Below are positions 1 through 8,628 of a stretch of DNA of 25,426 nucleotides, in pieces. Numbering within the stretch: the first letter of the stretch is position 1; each line of letters begins with the position of its first letter. The DNA is taken from assembly GCA_034382075.1 (NCBI GenBank), contig JAXMOZ010000051.1, forward strand, positions 1-25,426, given 5' to 3'. The notes under the pieces are model-generated. The model ran no database searches. It worked only from the letters and a program-made list of their open reading frames with translations, and was not told the origin of the DNA. Source of the DNA: JAEULH01 sp034382075 (GTDB taxonomy: Bacteria > Pseudomonadota > Alphaproteobacteria > Rhodospirillales > Defluviicoccaceae). The translations under genes and the position numbers were made by a program.

Positions 1-63
1 GCGCTTCGACAAACCGCAATCCTCCCCGACAAGGAGCCCTCCCTCCTAACCGCTCATCCCACT

Positions 64-77
64 CCCGCGACAGCGGG
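64..77. other. Small hairpin in gene-free left edge
   Basis: A CCCGC/GCGGG stem with a 4-base loop lies in the first 220 bases, which hold no convincing gene. It could be part of a terminator for something left of the window, but no T-run follows it. Confidence 0.2.
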
Positions 78-154
78 TTCGTTCAATCCCCCAAACCCAG
101 AGTCAGTAACCGCGCAGGCTGGTATAACATAGTGTGCTGACGGAGACATCTCTG

Positions 155-186
155 CGTCATGACCGGACTTGTTCCGGTCATCCACG
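155..186. repeat. REP-like hairpin repeat downstream of the response regulator
   Basis: A perfect 9-bp stem (159-167 with 173-181) with loop CTTGT is flanked by CGTCAT on the left and ATCCACG on the right. The same flanks and stem-loop geometry recur near 4280, 7370, 7980, 8040 and 25100 with different but complementary stem bases. It lies 35 bases past the response regulator stop and could serve as its transcript end, though no T-tract is present. Confidence 0.65.
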
Positions 187-220
187 TCTTGCGGATTCTC
201 TGGATCGTTACGCCGGGCGG

Positions 221-871
221 TCAGCTTCGGCCGAAGCTCAGGTCACGCGCGGCCAGCACCGCCTGGGTGCGGCTGTGGACCTTGAGCTTGCGCAAGATCG
301 CGGTGATGTGCGCCTTCACCGTCGACTCCTTGATGCCGAGCTCGTAGGCGATGATCTTGTTGGACTTGCCCTTGGCGAGCAGGTCGAGAACCCGAAGCTC
401 GCCATGGGTCAGCGCGGCGAGCCGCTCCTCGCTGTCGGCGCGAAGCGCGTTGGCCCGGGTGGGCGGGAAGAGCGTGTCCGGGAACGGGACGAACACGTCG
501 CCGGAGAGGACCCGGGTCATCCCGACGCCGATCTCCTCCTTGGAGAACGACTTCGGGATGAACCCCGACGCGCCATAGGTGATCGCCGAGCGGACGATGT
601 CGTCGGTGCTGCTCGCGGAAACGACGATGATCGGCACCCAAGGCGCCGCGTTGCGCAGGCTGACCAGCCCGGAGAAGCCGCTGGAGCCCGGCATCTGCAG
701 GTCCAGCAGCACCAGGTCCATCTCGTAGCTGTCCGCCTCGTCGATGAACCGGCTGGCCTCGTCCAGGGTTCCGGCCTCGAGGATCTCGTAGTCGGCGAAC
801 AGGCTCTCGATGACCTGGCGCAGCGCCGTTCGAAACAGCGGGTGGTCGTCGGCGATCAGGACCCTGAACAT
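221..871 (-). CDS. LuxR/NarL-family response regulator linked to pqq operon
   Basis: This is a 216-residue two-component response regulator. The receiver domain (about 1-120) shows the acidic pair Asp8-Asp9, the phospho-acceptor Asp57 in LLDLQMPG, Ser85 and Lys107. A LuxR-type helix-turn-helix follows (about 150-212; LTHGELRVLDLLAKGKSNKIIA then STVKAHI). The ATG at 871 lies inside the last codons of pqqE, a 16-base overlap, so it is probably the last gene of the pqq operon and translationally coupled. No histidine kinase is present in the window. Response regulators of this architecture (the AgmR/ErbR/ExaE group) control PQQ-dependent alcohol oxidation in Pseudomonas. A similar role here, acting on pqq, the dehydrogenase or the ABC module, is inferred from position only. 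Confidence 0.9.
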   Translation of the reverse strand: MFRVLIADDHPLFRTALRQVIESLFADYEILEAGTLDEASRFIDEADSYEMDLVLLDLQMPGSSGFSGLVSLRNAAPWVPIIVVSASSTDDIVRSAITYGASGFIPKSFSKEEIGVGMTRVLSGDVFVPFPDTLFPPTRANALRADSEERLAALTHGELRVLDLLAKGKSNKIIAYELGIKESTVKAHITAILRKLKVHSRTQAVLAARDLSFGRS

Positions 872-2022
872 GCGCGCTCGACCTTCCTCTCTGTGCCCAC
901 CCTGGCCGCTTGCGTTCCGCGGCCGCGGCCCCTGTAGACAAGCGGCGCATCCGCCGCCTCCGCCTCTGCTTCGCGTGCGGCCAGCGCCGCCATCTCGGCG
1001 TGCTTTGGCGAGAGGTGACAGGCCGGATCGGTGGCCGCCGCGTCGCCGGTCAGCGCCAGCGCCTGGCAGCGGCAGCCGCCCCAGTCGAGCTCGCGCCGGT
1101 CGCAGCTCCGGCAGGGCTCGGCCATCCAGTCCGTGCCACGGAAGGCGTTGAAGGCCGGCGAGCTCAGCCAGATGTCGGCCAAGGCCTCGTCGCGGACGCT
1201 GGCGAAGGCGAGCCCGGGGATGGTGGTCGCGGCGTGGCAGGGCAGGGCACGCCCCGCCGGGTCGATCACCATGAACCGCCGGCCCCAGCCGCCCATGCAG
1301 GCCTTGGGCAGCCGGGCGTAGTAGTCGGGGACGACGTAGTCGATGGCAAGCACGCCCTTGTGGCGCGCCCGTGCCGCCTCCACGCTTCGGGTGACGGCGC
1401 GAACCTGCTCCAGGGTCGGCATCAGCCGCGCCCGGTTGAGCAGTCCCCAGCCGTAATACTGGACATGGGCCACCTCCAGCCGGCGCGCGCCCATAGCCAG
1501 CGCAAGCTCGATGAAGGCGTCGATGCGCCCGGCGTTGCCGCGGTGGAGGACGGCGTTGAGGGTCAGCGCCAGGCCGGCGGCGGCGATCGCCTCGGCGGCG
1601 CGGTGCTTGTGCTCGAGCGCGCCTTCCAGCCCGCCGACGAACTCGACGCCGACGGGCTCCGTATCCTGGACGCTGAGCTGCACATGCTCGAGCCCGGCGT
1701 CGGCGAGATGCTGGGCGACCGTTTTGTCCAGGCGGATGCCCGACGTGATCAGGTTGGTGTAGAGGCCGTGCCTCGCTGCCTGCGCGATCAGGCGGAAGAT
1801 GTCGCGGCGCGCCAGCGGCTCGCCGCCGGAAAAATGCACCTGCAGGACGCCCAGATCCGCCGCCTCTTCCAGCACCCGCAGCCAGACGGCTTCTTCGATC
1901 TCGCCACTCGCCGCCACCAGCTCCAGAGGGTTGGAGCAATAGAGGCAGCGCATCGGGCAGCGATGAGTGATCTCGGCGAGCAGGGCAAGCGGCGGCGCGG
2001 GGGCTTGGGCGGGCGCTGTCAC
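856..2022 (-). CDS. pqqE: PqqE, radical SAM enzyme of PQQ synthesis
   Basis: PqqE makes the carbon-carbon bond between the Glu and Tyr side chains of PqqA, the first chemical step of PQQ synthesis, with PqqD as peptide chaperone. The radical SAM CxxxCxxC motif is Cys22, Cys26 and Cys29 (THRCPMRCLYC). A glycine-rich SAM motif follows (FSGGEPLARRD). The C-terminal SPASM region carries its cluster cysteines (ACMGGWG, LPCHA, CRSCDRRELDWGGCRC). The protein has 388 residues. The start is GTG at 2022, because it overlaps the pqqD stop as GTGA and the radical SAM domain follows at once. The last 16 bases overlap the response regulator gene, and the final 30 or so residues look like an unconserved Arg-rich tail. 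Confidence 0.95.
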   Translation of the reverse strand: MTAPAQAPAPPLALLAEITHRCPMRCLYCSNPLELVAASGEIEEAVWLRVLEEAADLGVLQVHFSGGEPLARRDIFRLIAQAARHGLYTNLITSGIRLDKTVAQHLADAGLEHVQLSVQDTEPVGVEFVGGLEGALEHKHRAAEAIAAAGLALTLNAVLHRGNAGRIDAFIELALAMGARRLEVAHVQYYGWGLLNRARLMPTLEQVRAVTRSVEAARARHKGVLAIDYVVPDYYARLPKACMGGWGRRFMVIDPAGRALPCHAATTIPGLAFASVRDEALADIWLSSPAFNAFRGTDWMAEPCRSCDRRELDWGGCRCQALALTGDAAATDPACHLSPKHAEMAALAAREAEAEAADAPLVYRGRGRGTQAARVGTERKVERACSGS

Positions 2023-2318
2023 GGCATGAGCACTCCCTGCTCGCAGAGGCCGCCAACCAGGGCGATCACGTCCGCGGCGATCTCCTCGCGCGGAGCGTCG
2101 AACTCCTGGGCCAAGGCGTCGACGATGGCGGCGACGCTGGCTGTGCCGTCGCACCGCTTGAGGATCTCGGCCGCGATCTCGTCCGGCACGAACAGCCGCT
2201 CCGGCGCCATCACCACCCAGCGGTCCCGGCTTTTGTCGAACGACAGCCGAACGTGCGGGGCGAAGCGGGGCACCGTGGCTTCCGCTATGGCCGGCCGGCA
2301 GGACATCTCCGTGCTCAT
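2019..2318 (-). CDS. pqqD: PqqD, PqqA-binding chaperone
   Basis: PqqD is a small winged-helix protein that binds the PqqA peptide and presents it to PqqE. The 99-residue product has the typical length and core: RLSFDKSRDRWVVMAPE, then the VPDEIAAEILKRCDG segment and a C-terminal helix ending GGLCEQGVLMP. The ATG at 2318 overlaps the pqqC stop in an ATGA arrangement. A second in-frame ATG at 2306 is possible, since conservation begins later (around RFAPHVRL). The stop is shared in a GTGA overlap with pqqE, so translation of the whole run is probably coupled. Confidence 0.93.
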   Translation of the reverse strand: MSTEMSCRPAIAEATVPRFAPHVRLSFDKSRDRWVVMAPERLFVPDEIAAEILKRCDGTASVAAIVDALAQEFDAPREEIAADVIALVGGLCEQGVLMP

Positions 2319-3052
2319 CCGCAAGCCTCCGGGGCGAACGCTCCCGGCGGCGGCAGCGCCGGGTCGACATAGGCGAAGTGCAGCGCATCGAGCTGCGCCC
2401 AGAGCACGTCGCACTTGAACCGCACCGCCGCCAATACCGCCTCCTGCCGCTCGGGCGTTCGCGTCTCGCGCTTCACATAGTCGAGGGCGAAGCCCACGTC
2501 GCGGGGCGCCTCGGTGAGCCGGCGGCGGAAGTACTGCATCACGCTGTCGTCGATGAAGTCGTAGCCATCGAGCATGCCGGCGATGCGCGCCTTGTGGATC
2601 GCCGGCGCGAACAGCTCGGTCAAGGACGAGGCGATCCCCTCCAGCGTGCTGCGCTCGCCGACGAAGCGGACGTAGGCTTCCACCGCGAACCGGGTGGCGG
2701 GCAGGGCGAGGCGAAGGGACATGACCGCGGCGCGGTCGAGCCCGAGGCCGTCGGTCAGGATCAGCCAGCGCTCGATGCCGCCGGAGTTGGTTTCGTCGCC
2801 GTCGTGCTCGGCGACCCGATGCAGCCACTCGCGGCGCATCGCCCGGTCCTCCATCCGGCTCATCAGCGTCAGGTCCTTGCGCGGGATCGCCGCCTGATAG
2901 CAATAGCGGTTGAGCGCCCAGGCCTGGACCTGACCCTTGCTCAGCTTGCCACCGTGGAGCAAAGCATGGAAAGGATGCAGGCTGTGGTAGCGCTCCGAGC
3001 CGATCCGTCTGAGCTCGGCCTCGAGTTCGTCCGGCGACAGCACCGGCCTCAC
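2315..3052 (-). CDS. pqqC: PqqC, pyrroloquinoline-quinone synthase
   Basis: PqqC carries out the final ring closure and oxygen-dependent oxidation that yields PQQ, without a metal or cofactor. The 245-residue protein matches the usual family length and all-helical fold. Recognisable family segments are YHSLHPFHALLHGGKLS, QVQAWALNRYCYQAAIPRKD, the EHDGDETNSGGIERW stretch, and the C-terminal FALDYVKRETRTPERQ. The start is GTG at 3052, which overlaps the pqqB stop as GTGA. Its own stop overlaps the pqqD ATG. Confidence 0.96.
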   Translation of the reverse strand: MRPVLSPDELEAELRRIGSERYHSLHPFHALLHGGKLSKGQVQAWALNRYCYQAAIPRKDLTLMSRMEDRAMRREWLHRVAEHDGDETNSGGIERWLILTDGLGLDRAAVMSLRLALPATRFAVEAYVRFVGERSTLEGIASSLTELFAPAIHKARIAGMLDGYDFIDDSVMQYFRRRLTEAPRDVGFALDYVKRETRTPERQEAVLAAVRFKCDVLWAQLDALHFAYVDPALPPPGAFAPEACG

Positions 3053-4017
3053 AGGACGATCTCCATGCCGTCCTCGGCCACCTGCCAGCCGGCGGCCTCG
3101 ACTGCGGCGCGTTCGGCGGAACCCGAAAGCAGCGCCGGGTTGGTGTTGTTGAGGTGCACGTAGAGCTTGCGCCGGACGCCGAGCCCGGCGAAGGCGGCAA
3201 GCGAGCCGCCGTCACCGTCCATGCACATGTGCCCCATCCGGCGCGCGGTTTTCTCGCCGGTCCCGCTCGCCGCCATCTCGTCGTCGCGCCAGGTGGTGCC
3301 GTCGAACAGCACGAGCTCGGCGCCGGCAAGCTTCCGGCCGAGCTCGGCGGTGAGGGCAGCGCAGCCCGGGAGGTAATAGGCCGATCGGCCGCTGGCAGGC
3401 TCGCTCAGCCGCAGGCCGATGGTGTCCTCCGCAACGGTGCCAAAGCCTTCGGCTTTCGGATCTTCGAGATACAGCGCCACCTTGCCCGGAACCGCGAACG
3501 CCTCGACCTCGATGCCGGCGGCCTCGCTGCCGGGGCCGGAGAGAGCCATGTGTTCACCCAGCCCAAGAGCTCGACGCTCCACGAGATCCTCGCGCAGCAC
3601 GCCGAAGATTGGGTTCGCGGCAAGCGCCGCAAGCACGCGGCTTGTCGCGTAGAGGACGAAGGGCTGGCGTTCGCGCAGGCTGAGCAGTCCGGCGACGTGA
3701 TCGACGTCGCCGTTGGTGAGCACGACGCCGGCGATCGGGCTGTGGCGGACGCCGCGCTGCGGCTGCAGCGCCGGCGTCCGTTCGATCTGCATCCGCACGT
3801 CGGGCGAGCAGTTGAGCAGGAACCAGCGTTCGCCGTCGGCGCTGACCGCGGCCGAGGACTGGCTGCGCGGCTTGGCCGCGGGATCGCCGGCGCGGGCGCG
3901 GGCGCAGTTGCCGCAGGCGCAGTTCCACTGCGGGAAGCCGCCGCCTGCCGCCGATCCGAGGATGATGATCTGCATGTCGGTGCAGGCGCCGGCCGGCGGG
4001 GGACCGACCGGCGCCAT
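3049..4017 (-). CDS. pqqB: PqqB, metallo-beta-lactamase-fold protein of PQQ synthesis
   Basis: PqqB has a metallo-beta-lactamase fold and is thought to hydroxylate the cross-linked tyrosine intermediate. The conserved beginning MQIIILGSAAGGGFPQWNC is visible, followed by a CACGNC cysteine cluster, a TNGDVDHVAGLLSLRE stretch equivalent to the metal-binding loop, and MGHMCMDGDGG near the C-terminus. Start choice is uncertain. The ATG at 4017 (or the GTG at 4020) has a GAGG sequence overlapping the pqqA stop and gives a 14-residue extension. The ATG at 3975 begins exactly at the conserved family start but has no clear ribosome binding site. With either start the gene follows pqqA closely. Its stop overlaps the pqqC GTG. 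Confidence 0.94.
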   Translation of the reverse strand: MAPVGPPPAGACTDMQIIILGSAAGGGFPQWNCACGNCARARAGDPAAKPRSQSSAAVSADGERWFLLNCSPDVRMQIERTPALQPQRGVRHSPIAGVVLTNGDVDHVAGLLSLRERQPFVLYATSRVLAALAANPIFGVLREDLVERRALGLGEHMALSGPGSEAAGIEVEAFAVPGKVALYLEDPKAEGFGTVAEDTIGLRLSEPASGRSAYYLPGCAALTAELGRKLAGAELVLFDGTTWRDDEMAASGTGEKTARRMGHMCMDGDGGSLAAFAGLGVRRKLYVHLNNTNPALLSGSAERAAVEAAGWQVAEDGMEIVL

Positions 4018-4026
4018 CACCCGGCC

Positions 4027-4107
4027 TCAGATCTCGGCGCAAGCGTAACAGTTGATCTCCATCCCAACGGCGATCTCGACCACCGTCGGGCGGCTCCATT
4101 TGCGCAT
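4027..4107 (-). CDS. pqqA: PqqA, PQQ precursor peptide
   Basis: This 26-residue ribosomal peptide is the sole source of atoms for PQQ. The sequence MRKWSRPTVVEIAVGMEI followed by NCYACAEI contains the Glu and Tyr that become PQQ, spaced E-x3-Y (Glu17 and Tyr21). The ATG at 4107 has a strong GGAGG site 9 bases upstream. The CYAC tail type is common among alphaproteobacterial PqqA peptides. Being first in the operon and short, it is probably made in excess over the enzymes downstream. Confidence 0.96.
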   Translation of the reverse strand: MRKWSRPTVVEIAVGMEINCYACAEI

Positions 4108-4165
4108 TGCGTCTCTCCTCCGTGGCTTGAGGGGCGCCGACGGCGCGTCGCCGCCCGCCTCCATC

Positions 4166-4192
4166 TTCATAAATGGGCTGTGTGCGCGGCAA
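4166..4192 (-). promoter_or_regulatory. Possible pqqA promoter
   Basis: Read on the minus strand, TTGCCG (4192-4187) and TATGAA (4171-4166) are separated by 15 bases in a short AT-rich island within otherwise GC-rich DNA, about 60 bases before the pqqA ATG. The spacer is shorter than ideal, so this is only a candidate. Confidence 0.3.
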
Positions 4193-4259
4193 TTAGAAAA
4201 AGGTAGGAGCGGAGCGGGCAGGCATGGCGTGGATCCCTGCTGCAGGAACGACGAACGAT

Positions 4260-4768
4260 CCGTTCGCCGTCCCACCTCCGTCATCGCCGCACGCGTTGCG
4301 GCGATCCACGTCTTGGTGAGCGGCGGTCTTCAAGCGGTTTGCGTGGATCCTCGCGACAAGCGCGAGGATGACGAGAAGGGAGGAACGGGCGTCCCCCTCC
4401 TCAGACCGTCATGGCCGTATACCTCCCGGCCGGACGAGCCGTTCGCCGTCCCACCTCCGTCATCGCCGCACGCGTTGCAGCGATCCACGTCTTCGTGAGC
4501 GGCCGTCTTCAAGCGGCTTCCGTGGATCCCTGCTGCAAGCGCGAGGATGACGGGAAGGGAGGAACGGGCGTCCCTCCCCAGGCCGTCATGGCCGTATACC
4601 TCCCGGCCCCCAGGCCGTCATGGCCGTAACCTCCCGGCCGGACGAGCCTTTCGCCGTCCCACGTCCGTCATGGCCGTACTTGTTCACACGCGTTGCGGCG
4701 ATCCACGTCTTGGTGAGCGGCGGTCTTCAGGCGGTTTCCGTGGATCCCTGCTAATCGCGAGGATGACG
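4260..4768. repeat. Three tandem copies of a ~179-bp hairpin-rich repeat
   Basis: Units start at 4260, 4439 and 4647 with the shared beginning C-C-(G/T)-TTCGCCGTCCCAC. The first period is 179 bases. The second is 208 because a 28-base piece (AGGCCGTCATGGCCGTA...) is duplicated. Each unit holds two inverted hairpins. In unit 1 these are ATCGCCGCA/TGCGGCGAT (4283-4291 with 4297-4305) and ATCCTCGCG/CGCGAGGAT (4347-4355 with 4361-4369). Later units carry mismatches in the stems. A degenerate half copy precedes at about 4222. The array fills the 674-base gap between the binding-protein gene and pqqA. Open frames within it are not credible genes. Confidence 0.8.
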
Positions 4769-4781
4769 AGATCGCGCTGCG

Positions 4782-5630
4782 CTATTCCGGGTCGGGCGGC
4801 AGGTAGCTCAGCGATCGCGCGGCGAACGCCTGGGCGACGGCGCCGGCCTCGACCAGTTCGGCGAGCACGTCCGCCGCAGCGTAGCCGAGGTCGCGCGAAT
4901 GCTCGTCGACGGCGGCGCCGATCAGCCAGCTCGACCCCGGGATCTCCACCGGCGCCAGCGCAAATGCCGAGCGCCGCTCTCCGATCCCCGCCTCGATCTC
5001 CGCCCGGGTGCCGACGGCGATCTCCACCTCGCCGCGAGCCAGGGCCTCCGCCGCGGCAACCGTCGAGGGATAGTGGACGACGTTGTCGCGAAGGGCGCCG
5101 GCATGAGCCGTGAGCAGATAGGCGTCGGCCAGTGTCGCCAGTTCGACGCCGATGCGCCCCTCGCCGATGGCGTCCGGGTCCAGGCCGGAGCTTGCGGTCT
5201 CGGCGTCGCCGGCGGCGACCGTGTCCATTCGCGCGTAGGCGCCGAAGATCGCGACCAGCTTGTTGCGCATGGCGAAGCGGCGGTCGACGGGAACGTGGAG
5301 CATCACGTCGGCGACGCCGCCGCCGAGGTAGTGGCCCTTCCACACCGCGTTGCGCAGGTCGTCGTCGACGCTCTCGCCGGCGGTGACCGGCATGAACTCG
5401 ACGGCGACGCCGAGCCGCCCGGCCAGCGCCCGGCCGATGTCGACGTCGACGCCCTCGAACCGGCCGTCGTGCACCTCGGAAAAGGGGGCGAAGTCGCGGT
5501 AGACGGCGATGCGGATGGTGCCGCTGTCGCGCACCTCGTCCAGCGGCCGCGCCGCCGCCGGCGGTGCCAGCCAGCCGGAGCAGAGCAGCGCCGCCGCGGC
5601 GGCCTGCATCGCGCTCCACCGCATCGTCAT
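4782..5630 (-). CDS. Quinoprotein dehydrogenase-associated periplasmic binding protein (MoxJ/XoxJ-like)
   Basis: This is a 282-residue exported protein of the type 3 extracellular solute-binding family. It has an N-terminal signal peptide (hydrophobic AAAALLCSGWLAPPAAA, cut near residue 28), then the family start GTIRIAVYRDFAPFS and FEGVDVDIGRALAGRLG, and a DVMLHVPVDRRFA segment typical of the PQQ-dehydrogenase-associated subgroup. In methylotrophs the MoxJ and XoxJ relatives lie beside methanol dehydrogenase genes and are thought to help activate or assemble the enzyme rather than feed a transporter. No cognate ABC permease adjoins it. It is divergent from the aldehyde dehydrogenase gene across 154 bases. 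The ATG at 5630 has only a weak ribosome site, and the ATG at 5624 is an alternative. The exact role is inferred. Confidence 0.85.
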   Translation of the reverse strand: MTMRWSAMQAAAAALLCSGWLAPPAAARPLDEVRDSGTIRIAVYRDFAPFSEVHDGRFEGVDVDIGRALAGRLGVAVEFMPVTAGESVDDDLRNAVWKGHYLGGGVADVMLHVPVDRRFAMRNKLVAIFGAYARMDTVAAGDAETASSGLDPDAIGEGRIGVELATLADAYLLTAHAGALRDNVVHYPSTVAAAEALARGEVEIAVGTRAEIEAGIGERRSAFALAPVEIPGSSWLIGAAVDEHSRDLGYAAADVLAELVEAGAVAQAFAARSLSYLPPDPE

Positions 5631-5675
5631 GCCGGCACTTTCGCAAGACCGGGTCTACGACTTCAACCCGACGAA

Positions 5676-5689
5676 AGTCCGATTTACCC
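5676..5689 (+). promoter_or_regulatory. Shared upstream motif, copy 1
   Basis: AGTCCGATTTACCC lies 96 bases before the aldehyde dehydrogenase ATG. A 12-of-14 match, GGTCCGATTGACCC, lies at 8553-8566 before the binding-protein/ABC operon. Both are on the plus strand at similar distances, so they may be sites for a common regulator. This is inference from two copies only. Confidence 0.35.
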
Positions 5690-5784
5690 GTGGCCGCGTC
5701 CACACCACATTGTCAGGCAGACGCAATCAAGAACATGCCCGGGTCGGCGCTGGTGCGCGCCCGTTAATCGGAGGGAGGTGAGCC

Positions 5785-7305
<1,521 letters not shown>

Positions 7306-7364
7306 ACGCATCGGCTGCGGCTTTAGCCGGCTCTGTTGAGCGTGCTTTCGGCTCTTCTCCAGCT

Positions 7365-7432
7365 CGTCACCCCTGGACTTGTTCCGGGGGTCCGCGAAGA
7401 CGTGGATCGCCGCAACAGGTGCGGCGATGACG
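7365..7432. repeat. Paired inverted REP-like hairpins between exaC and DUF779 gene
   Basis: Two hairpins stand head to head. The first is ACCCCTGGA/TCCGGGGGT (7369-7377 with 7383-7391, loop CTTGT, one G-T pair). The second is ATCGCCGCA/TGCGGCGAT (7406-7414 with 7420-7428, loop ACAGG). Outer flanks are CGTCA and ATGACG. They fill the 228-base gap after exaC and could reduce read-through into the DUF779 gene. Confidence 0.65.
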
Positions 7433-7533
7433 GGAAGGGGAACCGGGCGTTCCCAACGCCGGCTCGAACACGTTCCCATTCGCCGCTGACGTAGATCGCC
7501 AGCTGGCGCAGCGAGCAGGGTGGAAGAGGAGTG

Positions 7534-7911
7534 ATGGTCGATCGTGTGGTGGCGACACCGGCCGCGGTGGAGGTGATCGAACGGCTGAAGGCGGCGCACG
7601 GGCCGCTCGCCTTCCACCAGTCGGGCGGCTGCTGCGACGGCAGCGCGCCGATGTGCTACCCCGACGGCGAGTTCCGCGTCGGCGGCCAGGACGTGAGGCT
7701 CGGCTCCGTTGCCGGGTGCGACGTCTTCATGGGCCGGGCCCAGTTCGCGCACTGGGCCCACACCCAACTCATCATCGACGTCGTCCCCGGCCGCGGCGCC
7801 GGCTTCTCGCTGGAGGCGCCGGAGGGGGTTCGCTTCCTCACCCGCGGCCGGGTCTTCAGCGACGAAGAGGCCGCAGAGCTGGAGAGCGCGGACTCTCTGT
7901 CCGGGTCTTGA
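7534..7911 (+). CDS. DUF779 family protein associated with aldehyde dehydrogenase
   Basis: This is a 125-residue cytoplasmic protein of the DUF779 family, which usually sits just downstream of AcoD/ExaC-type aldehyde dehydrogenases. The biochemical role is unknown. The conserved core is FHQSGGCCDGSAPMC, with Cys33, Cys34 and Cys41 and His28. Cys62 (SVAGCDVFMG) and the HWAH histidines follow. Such residues could bind metal or handle redox chemistry, but this is not shown. The ATG at 7534 is preferred over the GTG at 7531 because AAGAGGA ends 3 bases before it, which is still a tight spacing. It lies 228 bases after exaC on the same strand. Confidence 0.85.
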   Translation: MVDRVVATPAAVEVIERLKAAHGPLAFHQSGGCCDGSAPMCYPDGEFRVGGQDVRLGSVAGCDVFMGRAQFAHWAHTQLIIDVVPGRGAGFSLEAPEGVRFLTRGRVFSDEEAAELESADSLSGS

Positions 7912-7978
7912 GCTCACCCCTCCGCGGGTCAATCGGCGCCGCGCCCGCGCGGCCGCCACCGCAACTCGCCAATATTGT

Positions 7979-8010
7979 CGTGGATGGCCGCAACACGTGC
8001 GGCCATGACG
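7979..8010. repeat. REP-like hairpin
   Basis: A perfect stem ATGGCCGCA/TGCGGCCAT (7984-7992 with 7998-8006) with loop ACACG is flanked by CGTGGAT and ATGACG, the inverted orientation of the family. It lies between two convergent genes. Confidence 0.65.
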
Positions 8011-8039
8011 GACTGAAGGCAATTCGTGGAATTTAGACT

Positions 8040-8071
8040 CGTCATGCCCGCACTCGTTGCGGGCATCCACG
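8040..8071. repeat. REP-like hairpin, opposite orientation
   Basis: A perfect stem ATGCCCGCA/TGCGGGCAT (8044-8052 with 8058-8066) with loop CTCGT is flanked by CGTCAT and ATCCACG. It pairs with the hairpin at 7979 as a facing unit and lies downstream of the convergent genes on both sides, a position suited to transcript ends. Confidence 0.65.
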
Positions 8072-8128
8072 TCTCGGGATGGCGTGCGCAGCTGCCCTGT
8101 GGCGCTGTCTTGACGTTCGATAGTGGCC

Positions 8129-8494
8129 TCAGCGCGAGCGGCAGATGATCTCGCGGCTGCCGGTGACGGTGATGGTTCGCCCCCACGGCGTGTAGATCTG
8201 GCAGAGTTGGCGCGGGTCCGACGTCCACCACAGCCGGGCGGTGACGCCGGTGGCGCCGTCGGCGTCGGCCTCGATCCGCGCCGGCTCGGCGCCGGGCGCG
8301 ACGATGGCCGCCGGCGCGCCGGGCAGCGCCAGCTTGACCGGATGGTCCGAGCGGTTCTCGATACTGAGCCAGCCGTCGCCGGCGGTCGCGCTACCCGCGC
8401 CGGACACCAGCATCCACAGCGCGCCGGCGAGCGCCGCCGCCCCCGGCCCGAGGCGCCGGCGTCGATCGCTTCCGTCCGGACGCGCGTTGGTCAT
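8129..8494 (-). CDS. Small exported protein of unknown function
   Basis: This 121-residue protein was not recognised. It has an Arg-rich start (DRRRR), a hydrophobic stretch (AAALAGALWMLVSGAGSATAG, residues about 19-39) that looks like a signal peptide, and a mature part of roughly 80 residues rich in beta-type segments (WLSIENRSDHPVKLALPG). Two cysteines (98 and 118) could form a disulfide in the periplasm. The ATG at 8494 has a GGAG site about 9 bases upstream, and the GTG at 8500 is less well placed. It is divergent from the binding-protein/ABC operon across 134 bases, so it may share its control. The signal peptide and clean context make it a probable real gene. Confidence 0.65.
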   Translation of the reverse strand: MTNARPDGSDRRRRLGPGAAALAGALWMLVSGAGSATAGDGWLSIENRSDHPVKLALPGAPAAIVAPGAEPARIEADADGATGVTARLWWTSDPRQLCQIYTPWGRTITVTGSREIICRSR

Positions 8495-8552
8495 CGGCAC
8501 TGCTCCGCCGCCGATTATGCCGCGTCCCCGGGCGTCTGCGCATTTCGACTTA

Positions 8553-8566
8553 GGTCCGATTGACCC
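8553..8566 (+). promoter_or_regulatory. Shared upstream motif, copy 2
   Basis: GGTCCGATTGACCC lies 63 bases before the ATG of the binding-protein gene, in the divergent gap with the small exported protein. It matches the site at 5676-5689 in 12 of 14 bases. It is a candidate operator for a common regulator, such as the response regulator encoded beside pqqE. Confidence 0.35.
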
Positions 8567-8628
8567 CGCGTCGCCGCCCGCTGCTACAGTTTTCGCGGCT
8601 TGGTCCCCTGGATGGGGCGGTGGAAGGC

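Noticed and set aside
73..92. GGTTCG-containing stretch resembling a tRNA T-arm
   Set aside because: No acceptor, D or anticodon stems can be drawn around it.
4260..4768. CRISPR-like look of regularly repeated hairpins
   Set aside because: Units are about 179 bases with related rather than unique intervening sequence, and the repeats are imperfect palindromes in alternating orientation. No cas genes are present.
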